DNA from: Campylobacteraceae bacterium
Lineage (GTDB): Bacteria > Campylobacterota > Campylobacteria > Campylobacterales > Arcobacteraceae
Length of the DNA: 62,935 nucleotides
Direction: 5' to 3'
Assembly (NCBI GenBank): GCA_013215945.1
Contig: JABSOM010000010.1
Coordinates: forward strand, 64,001-126,935
Part shown: positions 18,417-26,906 of the stretch, in pieces
Layout: each line of letters begins with the position of its first letter
How positions within the stretch are numbered: the stretch's first letter is position 1
Program-made: the position numbers and the translations under genes
Notes under the pieces: model-generated
Told to the model about the DNA's origin: nothing
The model's input: the letters and a program-made list of their open reading frames with translations, nothing else
The model's database searches: none

Positions 18417-19220
18417 TTATACATCTAATAATAATTTGTCATCATCTAGTTCTTCACTATCCTCACGTGCACGTGCAAATAGATTAAGTAGATCTTTAAC
18501 TTCATAAGAAGAGCGTTCTTTTCCCGCTAAATCAAAGATGATCTTACCTTCATGTAACATGATTGTACGTGAACCATGATCCAGCGCTTGACGCATTGAG
18601 TGCGTTACCATCATTACCGTCAATGTTTTCTCTTCAATAATTTGTGAAGATATTTCCATAATAAGCGCGGCTGTTTTGGGGTCAAGTGCAGCGGTATGTT
18701 CATCTAATAACAAAATACTGCTTGGCTGTAATGCGGACATTAATAAACTAACAGACTGTCGTTGTCCACCAGATAAAAGTCCCATTTCAGAATCTAATCT
18801 ATCTTCAAGACCAAGATTAAGGCGACTTAACTGCTCTTTAAATATTTTACGTAATTTGCTATTCAAGGCAAAAGATAAAGTGCCCCTCTTTCCACGACCA
18901 TAAGCAATTGCCATATTTTCTTCTACGGTTAAATTACCGCAAGTACCCGCAAGGGGATCTTGAAATACACGTGCTATATCTTTAGTACGCCCAGTAGCTG
19001 GCAATTTTGTTACATCCCTATCATCAAAAAATATATGACCGTGAGTCGTTTCAATATCACCAGCAATGGTATTAAGTAAGGTTGATTTACCAGCACCATT
19101 TGAACCAATAACCGTAATAAATTCACCCGTAGGAATAGTTAAATCAATCCCACACAAAGCAAGTTTTTCAGTTGCTAAGCCAGCATTAAAGGTAACATGC
19201 AAATTTTCGCAACGTATCAT
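18417..19220 (-). CDS. ABC transporter ATP-binding protein (TrpZ-like)
   Basis: 267 aa from the ATG at 19220, which overlaps the permease stop as ATGA and has AAAGGAAAAG before it. A longer frame to 19259 would reach 42 bp into the permease gene. Motifs: Walker A GSNGAGKST, signature LLSGGQRQSV, Walker B ILLLDEHTAALDP (with His in place of the usual Pro). It belongs with the DUF534-type binding protein and single permease upstream, a TrpXYZ-like importer whose substrate is uncertain. The G+C content and use of GCG and CGT codons differ from surrounding genes. Confidence 0.85.
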   Translation of the reverse strand: MIRCENLHVTFNAGLATEKLALCGIDLTIPTGEFITVIGSNGAGKSTLLNTIAGDIETTHGHIFFDDRDVTKLPATGRTKDIARVFQDPLAGTCGNLTVEENMAIAYGRGKRGTLSFALNSKLRKIFKEQLSRLNLGLEDRLDSEMGLLSGGQRQSVSLLMSALQPSSILLLDEHTAALDPKTAALIMEISSQIIEEKTLTVMMVTHSMRQALDHGSRTIMLHEGKIIFDLAGKERSSYEVKDLLNLFARAREDSEELDDDKLLLDV

Positions 19221-20125
19221 ACTTCTTTTCCTTTTTGTTTCGCTTTTTTGGCTTTCCATTCACTGCGCAATTTTGGAAAGATTAATGATAAAGTAACGAG
19301 TACCGCCGTAAGCAGATTCAAATCCGATGCTTGAAAACCTAAGAAGTCAGCATTAAGTGCCATAGAAACAGCAAGACGATACAAAATAGATCCGACGATA
19401 CAGCCCATTACAATGACTAAAATCGAACGAGTAGCGAATAATGATTCTCCTATAATAACGGCTGCTAAACCTACAACAATTGTTCCTATTCCCATTGTTG
19501 AATCAGCAAAACCATTGGTTTGTGCAAATAAAGCGCCTGCAAGTCCCACTAATCCATTAGATAAAGCTAGCCCTACATATACTTTTTGATTAACAACAAT
19601 ACCATTTGCCTGCGCCATCCGCTTATTCGAGCCAACAGCGCGCATTGCTAAGCCGTATTGAGTGTATAAAAACCACGCCAACAATAGGCCCCCAATAACG
19701 GAACATACAGCCACAAATATAAGCTTCATATACATAGCTGGTATTCCTAATCCTTCAAAAGGACTAAGCATCGTTGGCTCCATAATCAAGGAGATATTAG
19801 GTTTCCCCATTATGCGCAGATTAATAGTATATAAAGCTGTCATGGTAAGAATACTGGCCAAAAGATGAAGAATATTAAAGCGTAGATTTAACCAAGCGGT
19901 AACTATCCCTGCACAAGCAGCTGCTAGTGTGCCAAATAATGTCGATAAATAAGGATTAATACCCGCAACAATTAGAGTAGCTGTTACAGCAGCCCCTAGT
20001 GTAAAGCTTCCATCAACGGTTAAATCAGGGAAATCTAAAATTCGGAACGTAAGATAAACCCCCATAGCTACTAAACCATAGATAAAGGCTATCTCTAGTG
20101 TTCCTAAAAAAGCATAAAGTGACAA
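19217..20125 (-). CDS. ABC transporter permease (TrpY-like, BPD_transp_2)
   Basis: 302 aa, about eight membrane spans, of the branched-chain/ribose permease superfamily: FRILDFPDLTVDGSFTLGAAV near the start and AVGSNKRMAQANGI in the middle. Single permease of the operon, presumably a homodimer. It overlaps the ATPase gene and lies 11 bp after the binding-protein gene. Base composition is richer in G+C than the flanks, as in the rest of this operon. Confidence 0.88.
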   Translation of the reverse strand: MSLYAFLGTLEIAFIYGLVAMGVYLTFRILDFPDLTVDGSFTLGAAVTATLIVAGINPYLSTLFGTLAAACAGIVTAWLNLRFNILHLLASILTMTALYTINLRIMGKPNISLIMEPTMLSPFEGLGIPAMYMKLIFVAVCSVIGGLLLAWFLYTQYGLAMRAVGSNKRMAQANGIVVNQKVYVGLALSNGLVGLAGALFAQTNGFADSTMGIGTIVVGLAAVIIGESLFATRSILVIVMGCIVGSILYRLAVSMALNADFLGFQASDLNLLTAVLVTLSLIFPKLRSEWKAKKAKQKGKEV

Positions 20126-20136
20126 TTTAACAACCC

Positions 20137-21099
20137 TTATTTTTCAATAATTTTAGTGGCACGAGCAAGAACTGCCTCTGGAATTTTAATTCCCATTAGT
20201 GCAGCCATTTTCGGATTAACAAACAAATTAGTACCTTTTGCCATTTTAACATCAATTGAACCAGGTTTTTCACCTTTTAAGATACGAACAACGATATCTC
20301 CAGTTTGACGACCTAAATCGAAATAATCATAACCAACAGCGGCAACAGCCCCACGTGCAACTGTATCGGTGTCACCAGCAAAAACTGGAATTTGGGCATC
20401 AATACCAACTCTTATAACAGCTTCAACAGCACTAATAATAGTATTATCAATTGGACAGTAAATAGCATCTACTTTACCGACTAATTGTTTAGTTGCAATC
20501 ATTACATCTGATGATTTTGGTGCTGCAGATTCTACAATTTTAATTCCCATTTTAGCAGCTTCCACTTTGATAGCAGCAAGCATTGAAACTGAGTTTGATT
20601 CACCTGGATTGTATGGAATTCCAACTGCTTTTAGATTAGGTAAAAATTCTTTGATTAAAGCAAGATGTTCTTTAACATTAGCCATATCCGATAAACCTGT
20701 AACATTACCACCTGGTTGGATAAGACGAGGAATGAGTTTCGCAGCCAGGGGATCTGTTACTGCTGAAAATACGACTGGAATTGTATCACTAGCAACTACG
20801 GCGGCTTGTGCCGATGGTGTTGCAATCGCAACAATTACATCTGGCTCATCACCCACCATTTTACGCGCAATTTGTGCTGCTATATCTGGTTTTCCCTGAG
20901 CACTTTGATAGGTGAATTTTAGTTGATCCCCACTATAACCATTTTCCTTTAATGTCTGTTTGATTCCATCTCTTACGGCATCGAGCGCTGGATGCTCAAC
21001 AATTGCTGTAACCGCAACATAAACTGGTTTCGCTTGAAGTGAACCGCTTAGTATTAGCGTTGATATAATCGCACTTTTAAAAATCGAACTTAATTTCAT
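20137..21099 (-). CDS. ABC transporter substrate-binding protein (DUF534/TrpX-like)
   Basis: 320 aa, signal peptide MKKLSS-like (actual start MKLSSIFKSAIISTLILSGS, cleaved after about residue 23, SLQA). The mature domain is of the ABC_sub_bind (DUF534) family: VAVTAIVEHPALDAVRDGI, IVAIATPSAQAAV, YCPIDNTIISA, VARGAVAAVGYDYFDLGRQTG. In Gram-positive bacteria relatives serve tryptophan or tyrosine uptake; in marine Gammaproteobacteria similar operons occur with unknown substrate. First gene of the operon. Composition suggests acquisition from another phylum or class. Confidence 0.85.
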   Translation of the reverse strand: MKLSSIFKSAIISTLILSGSLQAKPVYVAVTAIVEHPALDAVRDGIKQTLKENGYSGDQLKFTYQSAQGKPDIAAQIARKMVGDEPDVIVAIATPSAQAAVVASDTIPVVFSAVTDPLAAKLIPRLIQPGGNVTGLSDMANVKEHLALIKEFLPNLKAVGIPYNPGESNSVSMLAAIKVEAAKMGIKIVESAAPKSSDVMIATKQLVGKVDAIYCPIDNTIISAVEAVIRVGIDAQIPVFAGDTDTVARGAVAAVGYDYFDLGRQTGDIVVRILKGEKPGSIDVKMAKGTNLFVNPKMAALMGIKIPEAVLARATKIIEK

Positions 21100-21766
21100 A
21101 TTGAATCCCTTAGAATGAATTTATTATTTGCTTAAACTATAAAAAATCTTAATCATCGATTTTTTGAAAAAGTTTATGGACGTTTAGAATGATTGTATAG
21201 ATTTATAACTAAATGATTACTTAATACTTAAAGATAAGTAATCAATATATTGAGCCTAGCTTGATTTCTATATATCGGAATTTCTTAGGTATAAATTTAT
21301 TAAGTTACTGAGAATTAATTAAATAAGGCAAAATAAAGGGGACAGCTACCACCTTTAATTAAATAACGTTAAGAATTAAGAGATTATTAAAGAGCTCTTT
21401 CAAACTTCATTTGCGCTTTTTTCTTTTTCTTAATTGTTAGAAAAAGAAACAAAAAGAAGCAACTGACGAGTTGATAAAGCCCTTCGGGTACCTAAAGATT
21501 TTTATTTGTTAGCTAGGTTCAAAAACTCACTAAAACGTGCTAAAGAGCACATTTCTTTACGTTCAGACAGTTTTCACCTTTTTCCGCCAAAAAATAAAAA
21601 GATTTAGCTTTATCAAAGTCAGGGAAAAGAGCCTTAGGAAAGAATGATTCATTTAATGATTTGTTCTACATACTTTTATCTTATGATATAGAACTAGAGA
21701 AAATTAATTTGAATATAAAATATCATGCATGGGAATGGCCTGGTGAAAGTTTAAAATCGAGCATAA
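21100..21766. repeat. Gene-free stretch with REP-like motif and several hairpins
   Basis: 667 bp upstream of the transferred ABC operon without a credible gene. It holds an AAAGGGGACAG-N5-ACCTTTAA motif (21335-21357), a perfect 11-bp hairpin TTTCTTTTTCT/AGAAAAAGAAA (21420-21430 and 21439-21449), and a GTGCT-AAAG-AGCAC hairpin (21537-21550). The sequence around 21440-21510 is reminiscent of dispersed intergenic repeats of marine Gammaproteobacteria, from memory only. The promoter of the ABC operon should lie at its left end. Confidence 0.4.
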
Positions 21767-21768
21767 AA

Positions 21769-21812
21769 AAAGCCCGACATAAACACTATACATAGTGACT
21801 ATATCGGGCTTT
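21769..21812 (-). terminator. Terminator of tRNA-Arg
   Basis: AAAGCCCGA (21769-21777) pairs with TCGGGCTTT (21804-21812). The intervening sequence itself folds (CACTAT/ATAGTG). On the minus strand the stem is followed by TTTTATGC, so it terminates the tRNA transcript. Confidence 0.75.
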
Positions 21813-21816
21813 CTAA

Positions 21817-21893
21817 TGGTACGCCTGGCAGGATCCGAACCTGCAACCGCCGGGGCCGAAACCCAGTGCTCTATCCAGTTAAGCCACAGACGC
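21817..21893 (-). tRNA. tRNA-Arg (anticodon TCG)
   Basis: 77 nt including an encoded CCA. Acceptor GCGTCTG pairs with CAGGCGT (G-U at 1-72), D-arm GCTTAACTGGATAGAGC, anticodon stem CTGGG/CCCGG with loop TTTCGGC giving anticodon TCG (reads CGA, and with modification other CGN). T-arm GCAGGTTCGGATCCTGC. The terminator follows directly. Confidence 0.93.
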
Positions 21894-21927
21894 GTTTATT
21901 AGGTTGGAATTATAGTGAATCTTTTCT

Positions 21928-22785
21928 TTAGAAAAGATTATCTAGGATGATAAATGCGAAAAATACAATTCCTAAGTAACCGTTGATGGTAAAAAAGGCT
22001 CTATCTATCTTGGTAAAATCTTTATTTACTAAATAATGTTCATAACTTAACATAAGTGCAGATAGGCCTAGAGCCGTATATGCAAAAATTCCTGAGTCTG
22101 ATTCTTGTATAAATAAGAACCAAAAGATTATTGTTAAAACATGCAATATTTTTGAAAATAATAAAGTTTTTTGTGCTCCAAATTTTGAAGGTACTGAGTG
22201 AAGGCCTAGTTTTTTATCTACTTCTATATCTTGAAGAGAATACAGCAAATCAAAACCAGCTACCCAAAACATAACTCCAATACTTAAAAACAGTGACCAC
22301 AAAGGAATGCTCTCAGTTACTGCAACCACTCCTGCAATGGGAGCCAAACCTAAAGAAATTCCCAAGATAAGATGGGCTAAATAAGAAAAGCGTTTAAAAT
22401 AAGAATATGAACCTATGATTAATAAAATAGGAACAGCCAATAAAAAAGCCAGTTCATTTACAAAATAAGCCACTATTATAAAAGCAGCTGCATTAACAAA
22501 AGTAAATAAGAACATGGATTTAGCAGATATTCTTCCATCTACACTTGGACGTGAGGCTGTTCTTGGATTAAGGGCATCAATGTCTCTGTCTAAATAACGG
22601 TTAAAACCCATTGCAAAGTTTCTAGCACTAAGAGCTGCTAAAAGTCCTAATACTAATAAAGTCCATCCAAACCAGCCTTTTGCAGCAACAACCATTGCTA
22701 TAAAAATAAAAGGCAAGGAGAAAATAGAGTGTTTGAACATTACGAGTTCATTAAAATCGTTTAATAATTTAAATATATTTTTCAT
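21928..22785 (-). CDS. mqnP: Menaquinone prenyltransferase MqnP (UbiA family)
   Basis: 285-aa membrane prenyltransferase with about eight spans. It has the two Asp-rich motifs of UbiA enzymes: NRYLDRDIDALNPRTASRP (residues about 62-80) and DLLYSLQDIEVDKKLGLHS (about 178-196). In Campylobacterota, which make menaquinone by the futalosine route, this family member attaches the polyprenyl chain (MqnP). It was formerly annotated as UbiA. Followed at the 5' side by the tRNA-Arg on the same strand. Confidence 0.85.
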   Translation of the reverse strand: MKNIFKLLNDFNELVMFKHSIFSLPFIFIAMVVAAKGWFGWTLLVLGLLAALSARNFAMGFNRYLDRDIDALNPRTASRPSVDGRISAKSMFLFTFVNAAAFIIVAYFVNELAFLLAVPILLIIGSYSYFKRFSYLAHLILGISLGLAPIAGVVAVTESIPLWSLFLSIGVMFWVAGFDLLYSLQDIEVDKKLGLHSVPSKFGAQKTLLFSKILHVLTIIFWFLFIQESDSGIFAYTALGLSALMLSYEHYLVNKDFTKIDRAFFTINGYLGIVFFAFIILDNLF

Positions 22786-22850
22786 GGCGAGATTTTAGCA
22801 GATAATAGATTTATATTGAGTACTTTTATCAATGATTTTTCTAATCTTTT

Positions 22851-23288
22851 TTAAACTACGAACATAAGTTTTGCAATGATTACAATTAGTACAGTAAGTA
22901 CAAATGCAAACTTATGAAAATGTTCCATAAATGAGAAAGGAACTCTTTTTGTTACTTTGCAAAATAATGAATATACAATTCCAGAAGCAATAAGAAAAAC
23001 CAAAAAAACTTTTAACCATAATAGATATTGAAAAGTACTTTCAAAGTAACCCAATTCTGCATTTATATATTTTGAAAACATCATGGTTCCAGTGATTAAT
23101 AAAACAAGTACCATTAAAGGAAATATTTTAATGCCTCTTCCTCCTATACTCTTTTTGATATCTTGAACTTCTTTTTGCGAAAATGTTTTTGATAAAACAG
23201 GAAATACAAAAATATCTGTAAAAATAAAACCAATAAAAAATATTGCACATAATAAATGAATGATTAAAACAAGACTATAAGAATCCAT
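22851..23288 (-). CDS. CopD-like four-helix membrane protein
   Basis: 145 aa with four membrane spans. LLIIHLLCAIFFIGFIF-type first helix (actual VLIIHLLCAIFFIGFIFTD) and His in the last helix pair resemble CopD/HemJ-like haem or copper membrane proteins. No metal ligand set can be proven. It lies 65 bp upstream of mqnP on the same strand. Function unknown. Confidence 0.6.
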   Translation of the reverse strand: MDSYSLVLIIHLLCAIFFIGFIFTDIFVFPVLSKTFSQKEVQDIKKSIGGRGIKIFPLMVLVLLITGTMMFSKYINAELGYFESTFQYLLWLKVFLVFLIASGIVYSLFCKVTKRVPFSFMEHFHKFAFVLTVLIVIIAKLMFVV

Positions 23289-23391
23289 ATTTTTCCTTTG
23301 TAATTTGTGCTTATTTTAAAGAAAAAATTTTGCTTTTGCATTGATAGTGGTCAATAAGCAAAAACTTTAAGAAGTTTTGATAAAATTCTTT

Positions 23392-24264
23392 ATGAAAGAA
23401 ATAGCAATTATTGGCCCAACGGCTTCAGGAAAAACCTCCCTTAGCATAGAGATCGCCCACAAAACCAACTCTATCATTCTCTCTGTTGATTCTTTATCTG
23501 TGTATAAAGAAATTGATATAGCCTCTGCAAAACCTAGTTTAAAAGAGAGAGATGGTATTACACATTTTGGGATTGATGAAGTTAATGTAGATGAAAAATA
23601 CGATGTAATGGAATTTATTTCTACTTATGAAAGAGCCAAAAATTTCGCAAAAGAAAAAGGAAAAAACTTAGTAATCGTAGGTGGTACTGGTTTTTATGTA
23701 AAAACATTAAAAGAAGGTATTAGCCAAGGAATTAACGAAGAAGTTTCTTTGGACGTAAGTATTCAAGAAACCCATGCACTTTTAAGCGCATTGGATAAAG
23801 AGTATATGAAAAATATTGCTTCTAATGACACATATAGAATTAAAAAAGCCTATTCTATATACAAGATATCAGGCCTTGTTCCCAGTAAGTATTTTAAACA
23901 AAACCCTAAAGTACCTATTAGTCCAGATCTTAAAATATTTGAAATTTTATGGCCAAGAGAAGAATTAAAAAAACGAATCGCTTTAAGAAGCAAAATAATG
24001 TTAAATGATGGTCTTATAGATGAAGTCATATTTTTAGAGAAAAAATACGCAAGAGAAGCCAATGCTATGAACTCTATTGGTATTTTAGAAACACTACAAT
24101 ATCTCGATGGAAAACTTACAAGGGAAGAACTTGTTAACAAAATATCTATGAATACCGCAAGACTAGCAAAACGTCAGGTTACTTTTAATAAAGGGCAATT
24201 TGATGAGAACATGCATTCTAATATTATAGAAAACTTAAATAAAGTGATACTTAAGTTCTTTTAG
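23392..24264 (+). CDS. miaA: tRNA dimethylallyltransferase MiaA
   Basis: Transfers a dimethylallyl group to A37 of tRNAs reading UNN codons. The P-loop GPTASGKTSL sits right at the N-terminus, followed by ILSVDSLSVYKEIDIASAKPS. Start chosen at ATG 23392, giving MKEIAIIGPTASGKT as in homologues; an upstream TTG at 23377 is possible. 290 aa, usual for the family. The stop overlaps the rpmE promoter region. Confidence 0.93.
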   Translation: MKEIAIIGPTASGKTSLSIEIAHKTNSIILSVDSLSVYKEIDIASAKPSLKERDGITHFGIDEVNVDEKYDVMEFISTYERAKNFAKEKGKNLVIVGGTGFYVKTLKEGISQGINEEVSLDVSIQETHALLSALDKEYMKNIASNDTYRIKKAYSIYKISGLVPSKYFKQNPKVPISPDLKIFEILWPREELKKRIALRSKIMLNDGLIDEVIFLEKKYAREANAMNSIGILETLQYLDGKLTREELVNKISMNTARLAKRQVTFNKGQFDENMHSNIIENLNKVILKFF

Positions 24265-24265
24265 G

Positions 24266-24271
24266 TATAAT
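24266..24271 (+). promoter_or_regulatory. Probable -10 box for rpmE
   Basis: TATAAT in GGTATAATCTCGCAC, right after the miaA stop and 87 bp before the rpmE ATG, leaving a leader of about 80 nt. Confidence 0.55.
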
Positions 24272-24358
24272 CTCGCACTAAAATAAAAGAATATGATAAT
24301 AAAGGGCAACATCTAGACTTGACCTTTTGTTATATATGATAAAAAATAAGGAAAACCT

Positions 24359-24562
24359 ATGAAAAAAGATATTCACCCAGATTATAAATTATGTGCAGTT
24401 TCTTGTGCTTGTGGTAATGCATTCGAAACAAGATCAACTACTGAGACTTTAAGAGTTGATATTTGTAACGCTTGTCACCCATTTTTTACTGGTGAGCAAA
24501 AATTAGTTGATGCTGCTGGTAGAGTTGAGAAATTCAAAGCTAAGTACGAATTAAAAAAATAA
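24359..24562 (+). CDS. rpmE: 50S ribosomal protein L31, zinc-binding type
   Basis: 67 aa, [20 protein letters not shown], then DICNACHPF. The CxCG and CxxC pairs are the zinc ligands of the C+ form of L31. Its own leader and -10 box suggest separate expression, with rsmI beginning 12 bp after the stop. Confidence 0.97.
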   Translation: MKKDIHPDYKLCAVSCACGNAFETRSTTETLRVDICNACHPFFTGEQKLVDAAGRVEKFKAKYELKK

Positions 24563-24574
24563 GTTAGCCCATAT

Positions 24575-25390
24575 ATGTTAACATTAGTTCCAACTCCTAT
24601 AGGTAATTTAGACGATATGTCTAAACGTGCAATTATTGCCCTAGAAGAAGCGGAACTTATTTTTTGTGAAGATACACGTGTCACAAAAAGACTCCTTTCT
24701 CTCTTAAGCGAAAAACAAAACCTAAACTTCCCTTGTACTGAATTCAAATCTTTTCATTCACACAATGAAAAAGCTGTATTAGCAACATTAAAACCTGAAG
24801 ATTTTGAAAAAAATATTGTTTATGTATCTGATGCTGGAATGCCTTGTGTTTCTGATCCTGGTGCTTCTTTAGTAGCTTATGCTCTTGAAAATCAAATAAC
24901 TTATGACGTTCTTCCTGGTGCAAATGCGGTATTAACTGCTTATGCAATGAGTGGATTTTCTGATACTAAGTTTACTTTTTTTGGTTTTTTAGATCATAAA
25001 GGAAAATCACGCGTAGCTCAATTAGATAAAGTACTTTCTTGTGCTAATTTGAGTATTTTATACGAATCTCCTCACAGACTTTTAAAAACACTGGAAGAAA
25101 TTCAAGCTAAAGCACCTGAGCGAAAATTATTTTTGGCCAAAGAAATCACTAAAAAATTCCAAAAAGTTTTTAAAGACAGTGCAGAAAATATTTTTAAAAC
25201 AGTAAAAAATGAAACAATTAGAGGAGAATGGGTTATTGTACTAGAAGCCAGTTCAACTGATGGTTTACCAATCACCCTAGAAGACCTCGAAAACTTGGAC
25301 TTAGCTCCTAAAATAAAAGCCAAATTAATTGCTAAATTAAAAGGTGTTAATGTGAAAGATGTTTATCAACAAATTTTAGCTAAAATCTAG
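24575..25390 (+). CDS. rsmI: 16S rRNA (cytidine-1402-2'-O)-methyltransferase RsmI
   Basis: 271 aa. Tetrapyrrole-methylase fold with LVPTPIGNLDDMSKRAI at the N-terminus, FCEDTRVTKRLL, YVSDAGMPCVSDPGASLV and LPGANAVLTAYAMSG, all RsmI hallmarks. It modifies C1402 in the ribosomal decoding centre together with RsmH. It lies in a translation-related run rpmE-rsmI-rlmB with gaps of 2-12 bp. Confidence 0.95.
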   Translation: MLTLVPTPIGNLDDMSKRAIIALEEAELIFCEDTRVTKRLLSLLSEKQNLNFPCTEFKSFHSHNEKAVLATLKPEDFEKNIVYVSDAGMPCVSDPGASLVAYALENQITYDVLPGANAVLTAYAMSGFSDTKFTFFGFLDHKGKSRVAQLDKVLSCANLSILYESPHRLLKTLEEIQAKAPERKLFLAKEITKKFQKVFKDSAENIFKTVKNETIRGEWVIVLEASSTDGLPITLEDLENLDLAPKIKAKLIAKLKGVNVKDVYQQILAKI

Positions 25391-25392
25391 CC

Positions 25393-26082
25393 ATGATAAT
25401 ATATGGAAAACAAGTAGTACTTTATGTACTCAACAATCACCCTCAGTTAATAGATGAAGTATTTTTTGCAAAAGAAATTGACAAAAAAATGTTCTCTAAG
25501 TTTTTAAAGTTAGGTAAGAAAATACACAAACTTGATAATCAAAAAGCACAGGCTTTAGCAAAAGGTGGAAATCACCAAGGTTTTTTCTTAAAACTTAGTA
25601 TTTACGAATACAAAGATTTTTCTGAAATGAAAGAACTTAATTTTGTATTAGTACTTGATGGTTTAACCGATGTTGGTAATATTGGAGCAATTTTACGAAC
25701 AGCACACTCTTTAGGTGTTGATGGTGTTATTGCCTCTGGTATTAAAACATTAAAAGAATCAGGTCTAGTACGTACGAGCTCAGGAGCTATGTTAGATATT
25801 CCTTTTTGTAAACATCCCAATTCAGGAGATGTAGCAAATGAATTAAAACAAGCAGGTTTTGCTTTAATTGGTGCTACTACAGATGGTGTTGATTTAAAAA
25901 AATACGGAACCATTGAAAACAGTGGAAAAGTAGCTTTAGTTCTTGGAAGTGAAGGTACAGGAATCTCTAAAAAAGTGATTAATAAACTGGATTTAAAAGT
26001 TTCTATTGGAATGTGTAATGATTTCGATTCTCTAAACGTTTCAGTTGCAGCTGGAATCTTAATTTATAACTTAAAGAACTAA
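25393..26082 (+). CDS. rlmB: 23S rRNA/tRNA 2'-O-methyltransferase, TrmH/RlmB family
   Basis: 229 aa, SPOUT methyltransferase. Motif 2/3 region LVLGSEGTGISKKVI and SIGMCNDFDSLNVSVAAGIL form the knot and cofactor site; LDGLTDVGNIGAILRTAHSLGVDGVI is motif 1. The N-terminal 70 residues form the substrate-binding domain of RlmB-type enzymes (Gm2251 of 23S rRNA). Exact target inferred. Starts 2 bp after rsmI. Confidence 0.85.
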   Translation: MIIYGKQVVLYVLNNHPQLIDEVFFAKEIDKKMFSKFLKLGKKIHKLDNQKAQALAKGGNHQGFFLKLSIYEYKDFSEMKELNFVLVLDGLTDVGNIGAILRTAHSLGVDGVIASGIKTLKESGLVRTSSGAMLDIPFCKHPNSGDVANELKQAGFALIGATTDGVDLKKYGTIENSGKVALVLGSEGTGISKKVINKLDLKVSIGMCNDFDSLNVSVAAGILIYNLKN

Positions 26083-26083
26083 A

Positions 26084-26905
26084 ATGTTTAAAGCCGTTTT
26101 ACTGTCTTTTTTTCTAGTACTTAATCTTTCTTCTTCTGTTTTAAAAGAAAAAATAGAAAACCTTATTGGAGAAGAAGAATATGCTGTGCATAAAAACCTA
26201 GTAAAATTTTTATTTAAAAATGAAGACAAGTATTTAAATGGCGAAAACATTCTTTATATTCCACTTATAAAAAAACTAGAAGACAACGGTTTATTAAAAC
26301 TTGGTTTCTCTTCACCTCAAAATATCAACTTAGAGTTTAAAGCCTCTTATGATGCTATTAAAACACTTAAGATTCTTAGAAATACGCTTAAATCTTTAGG
26401 TTATTATTATTACTTTATTACTAATACAAGTTATTCTACACAAGGACAATTAACTTGGAGCATTCAGTTAAAAACAGAAGCCGCCATCAATCCTTTGATA
26501 CTATCAAAGGAATTGTTGAAAAATTCTTGTAAAGTTGTCGATATAACAAGAGTAGAAAACAACAAATGGATATATACAATCGATACGCAAAACGGCTCAA
26601 TATTTGAAGCCAAGAATGTATTAAACAATGAAAGCATTAAATTAAGTAAACCCTTAAGACCTTATTTTTTAACAGTAGATGCAAATGCAAAAAGCATTTA
26701 TATTAAAAGTAGAATCTTAAACAATTGGTTTCCTTATATTGCATTTTATGATGAAGACTTAAATATCTTGGGTGTAAAAAAACAAGATTATAAAACATCA
26801 CGAATGAATGTTTCATTGCCAGAAAATACAAAATATATAAAAATTAAAGACCAATTTTCATTAATTAATATTAAAAGAGGTCTTAGTATTACAATTAAGG
26901 AGTAA
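26084..26905 (+). CDS. Exported conserved protein, unknown function
   Basis: 273 aa with a cleavable signal peptide (MFKAVLLSFFLVLNLSSSV). Alpha-beta rich, with a Tyr-rich YYYYFITNTSYS at about residues 107-118 and a C-terminal beta region with IKDQFSLINIKRGLSI. No family recognised. It is packed between rlmB (1-bp gap) and the aminotransferase (1-bp gap), so it is expressed with them. Confidence 0.65.
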   Translation: MFKAVLLSFFLVLNLSSSVLKEKIENLIGEEEYAVHKNLVKFLFKNEDKYLNGENILYIPLIKKLEDNGLLKLGFSSPQNINLEFKASYDAIKTLKILRNTLKSLGYYYYFITNTSYSTQGQLTWSIQLKTEAAINPLILSKELLKNSCKVVDITRVENNKWIYTIDTQNGSIFEAKNVLNNESIKLSKPLRPYFLTVDANAKSIYIKSRILNNWFPYIAFYDEDLNILGVKKQDYKTSRMNVSLPENTKYIKIKDQFSLINIKRGLSITIKE

Positions 26906-26906
26906 T

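Noticed and set aside
24272-24358. Riboswitch or attenuator in the rpmE leader
   Set aside because: Only a weak AAAGG/CCTTT pairing; no known riboswitch core.
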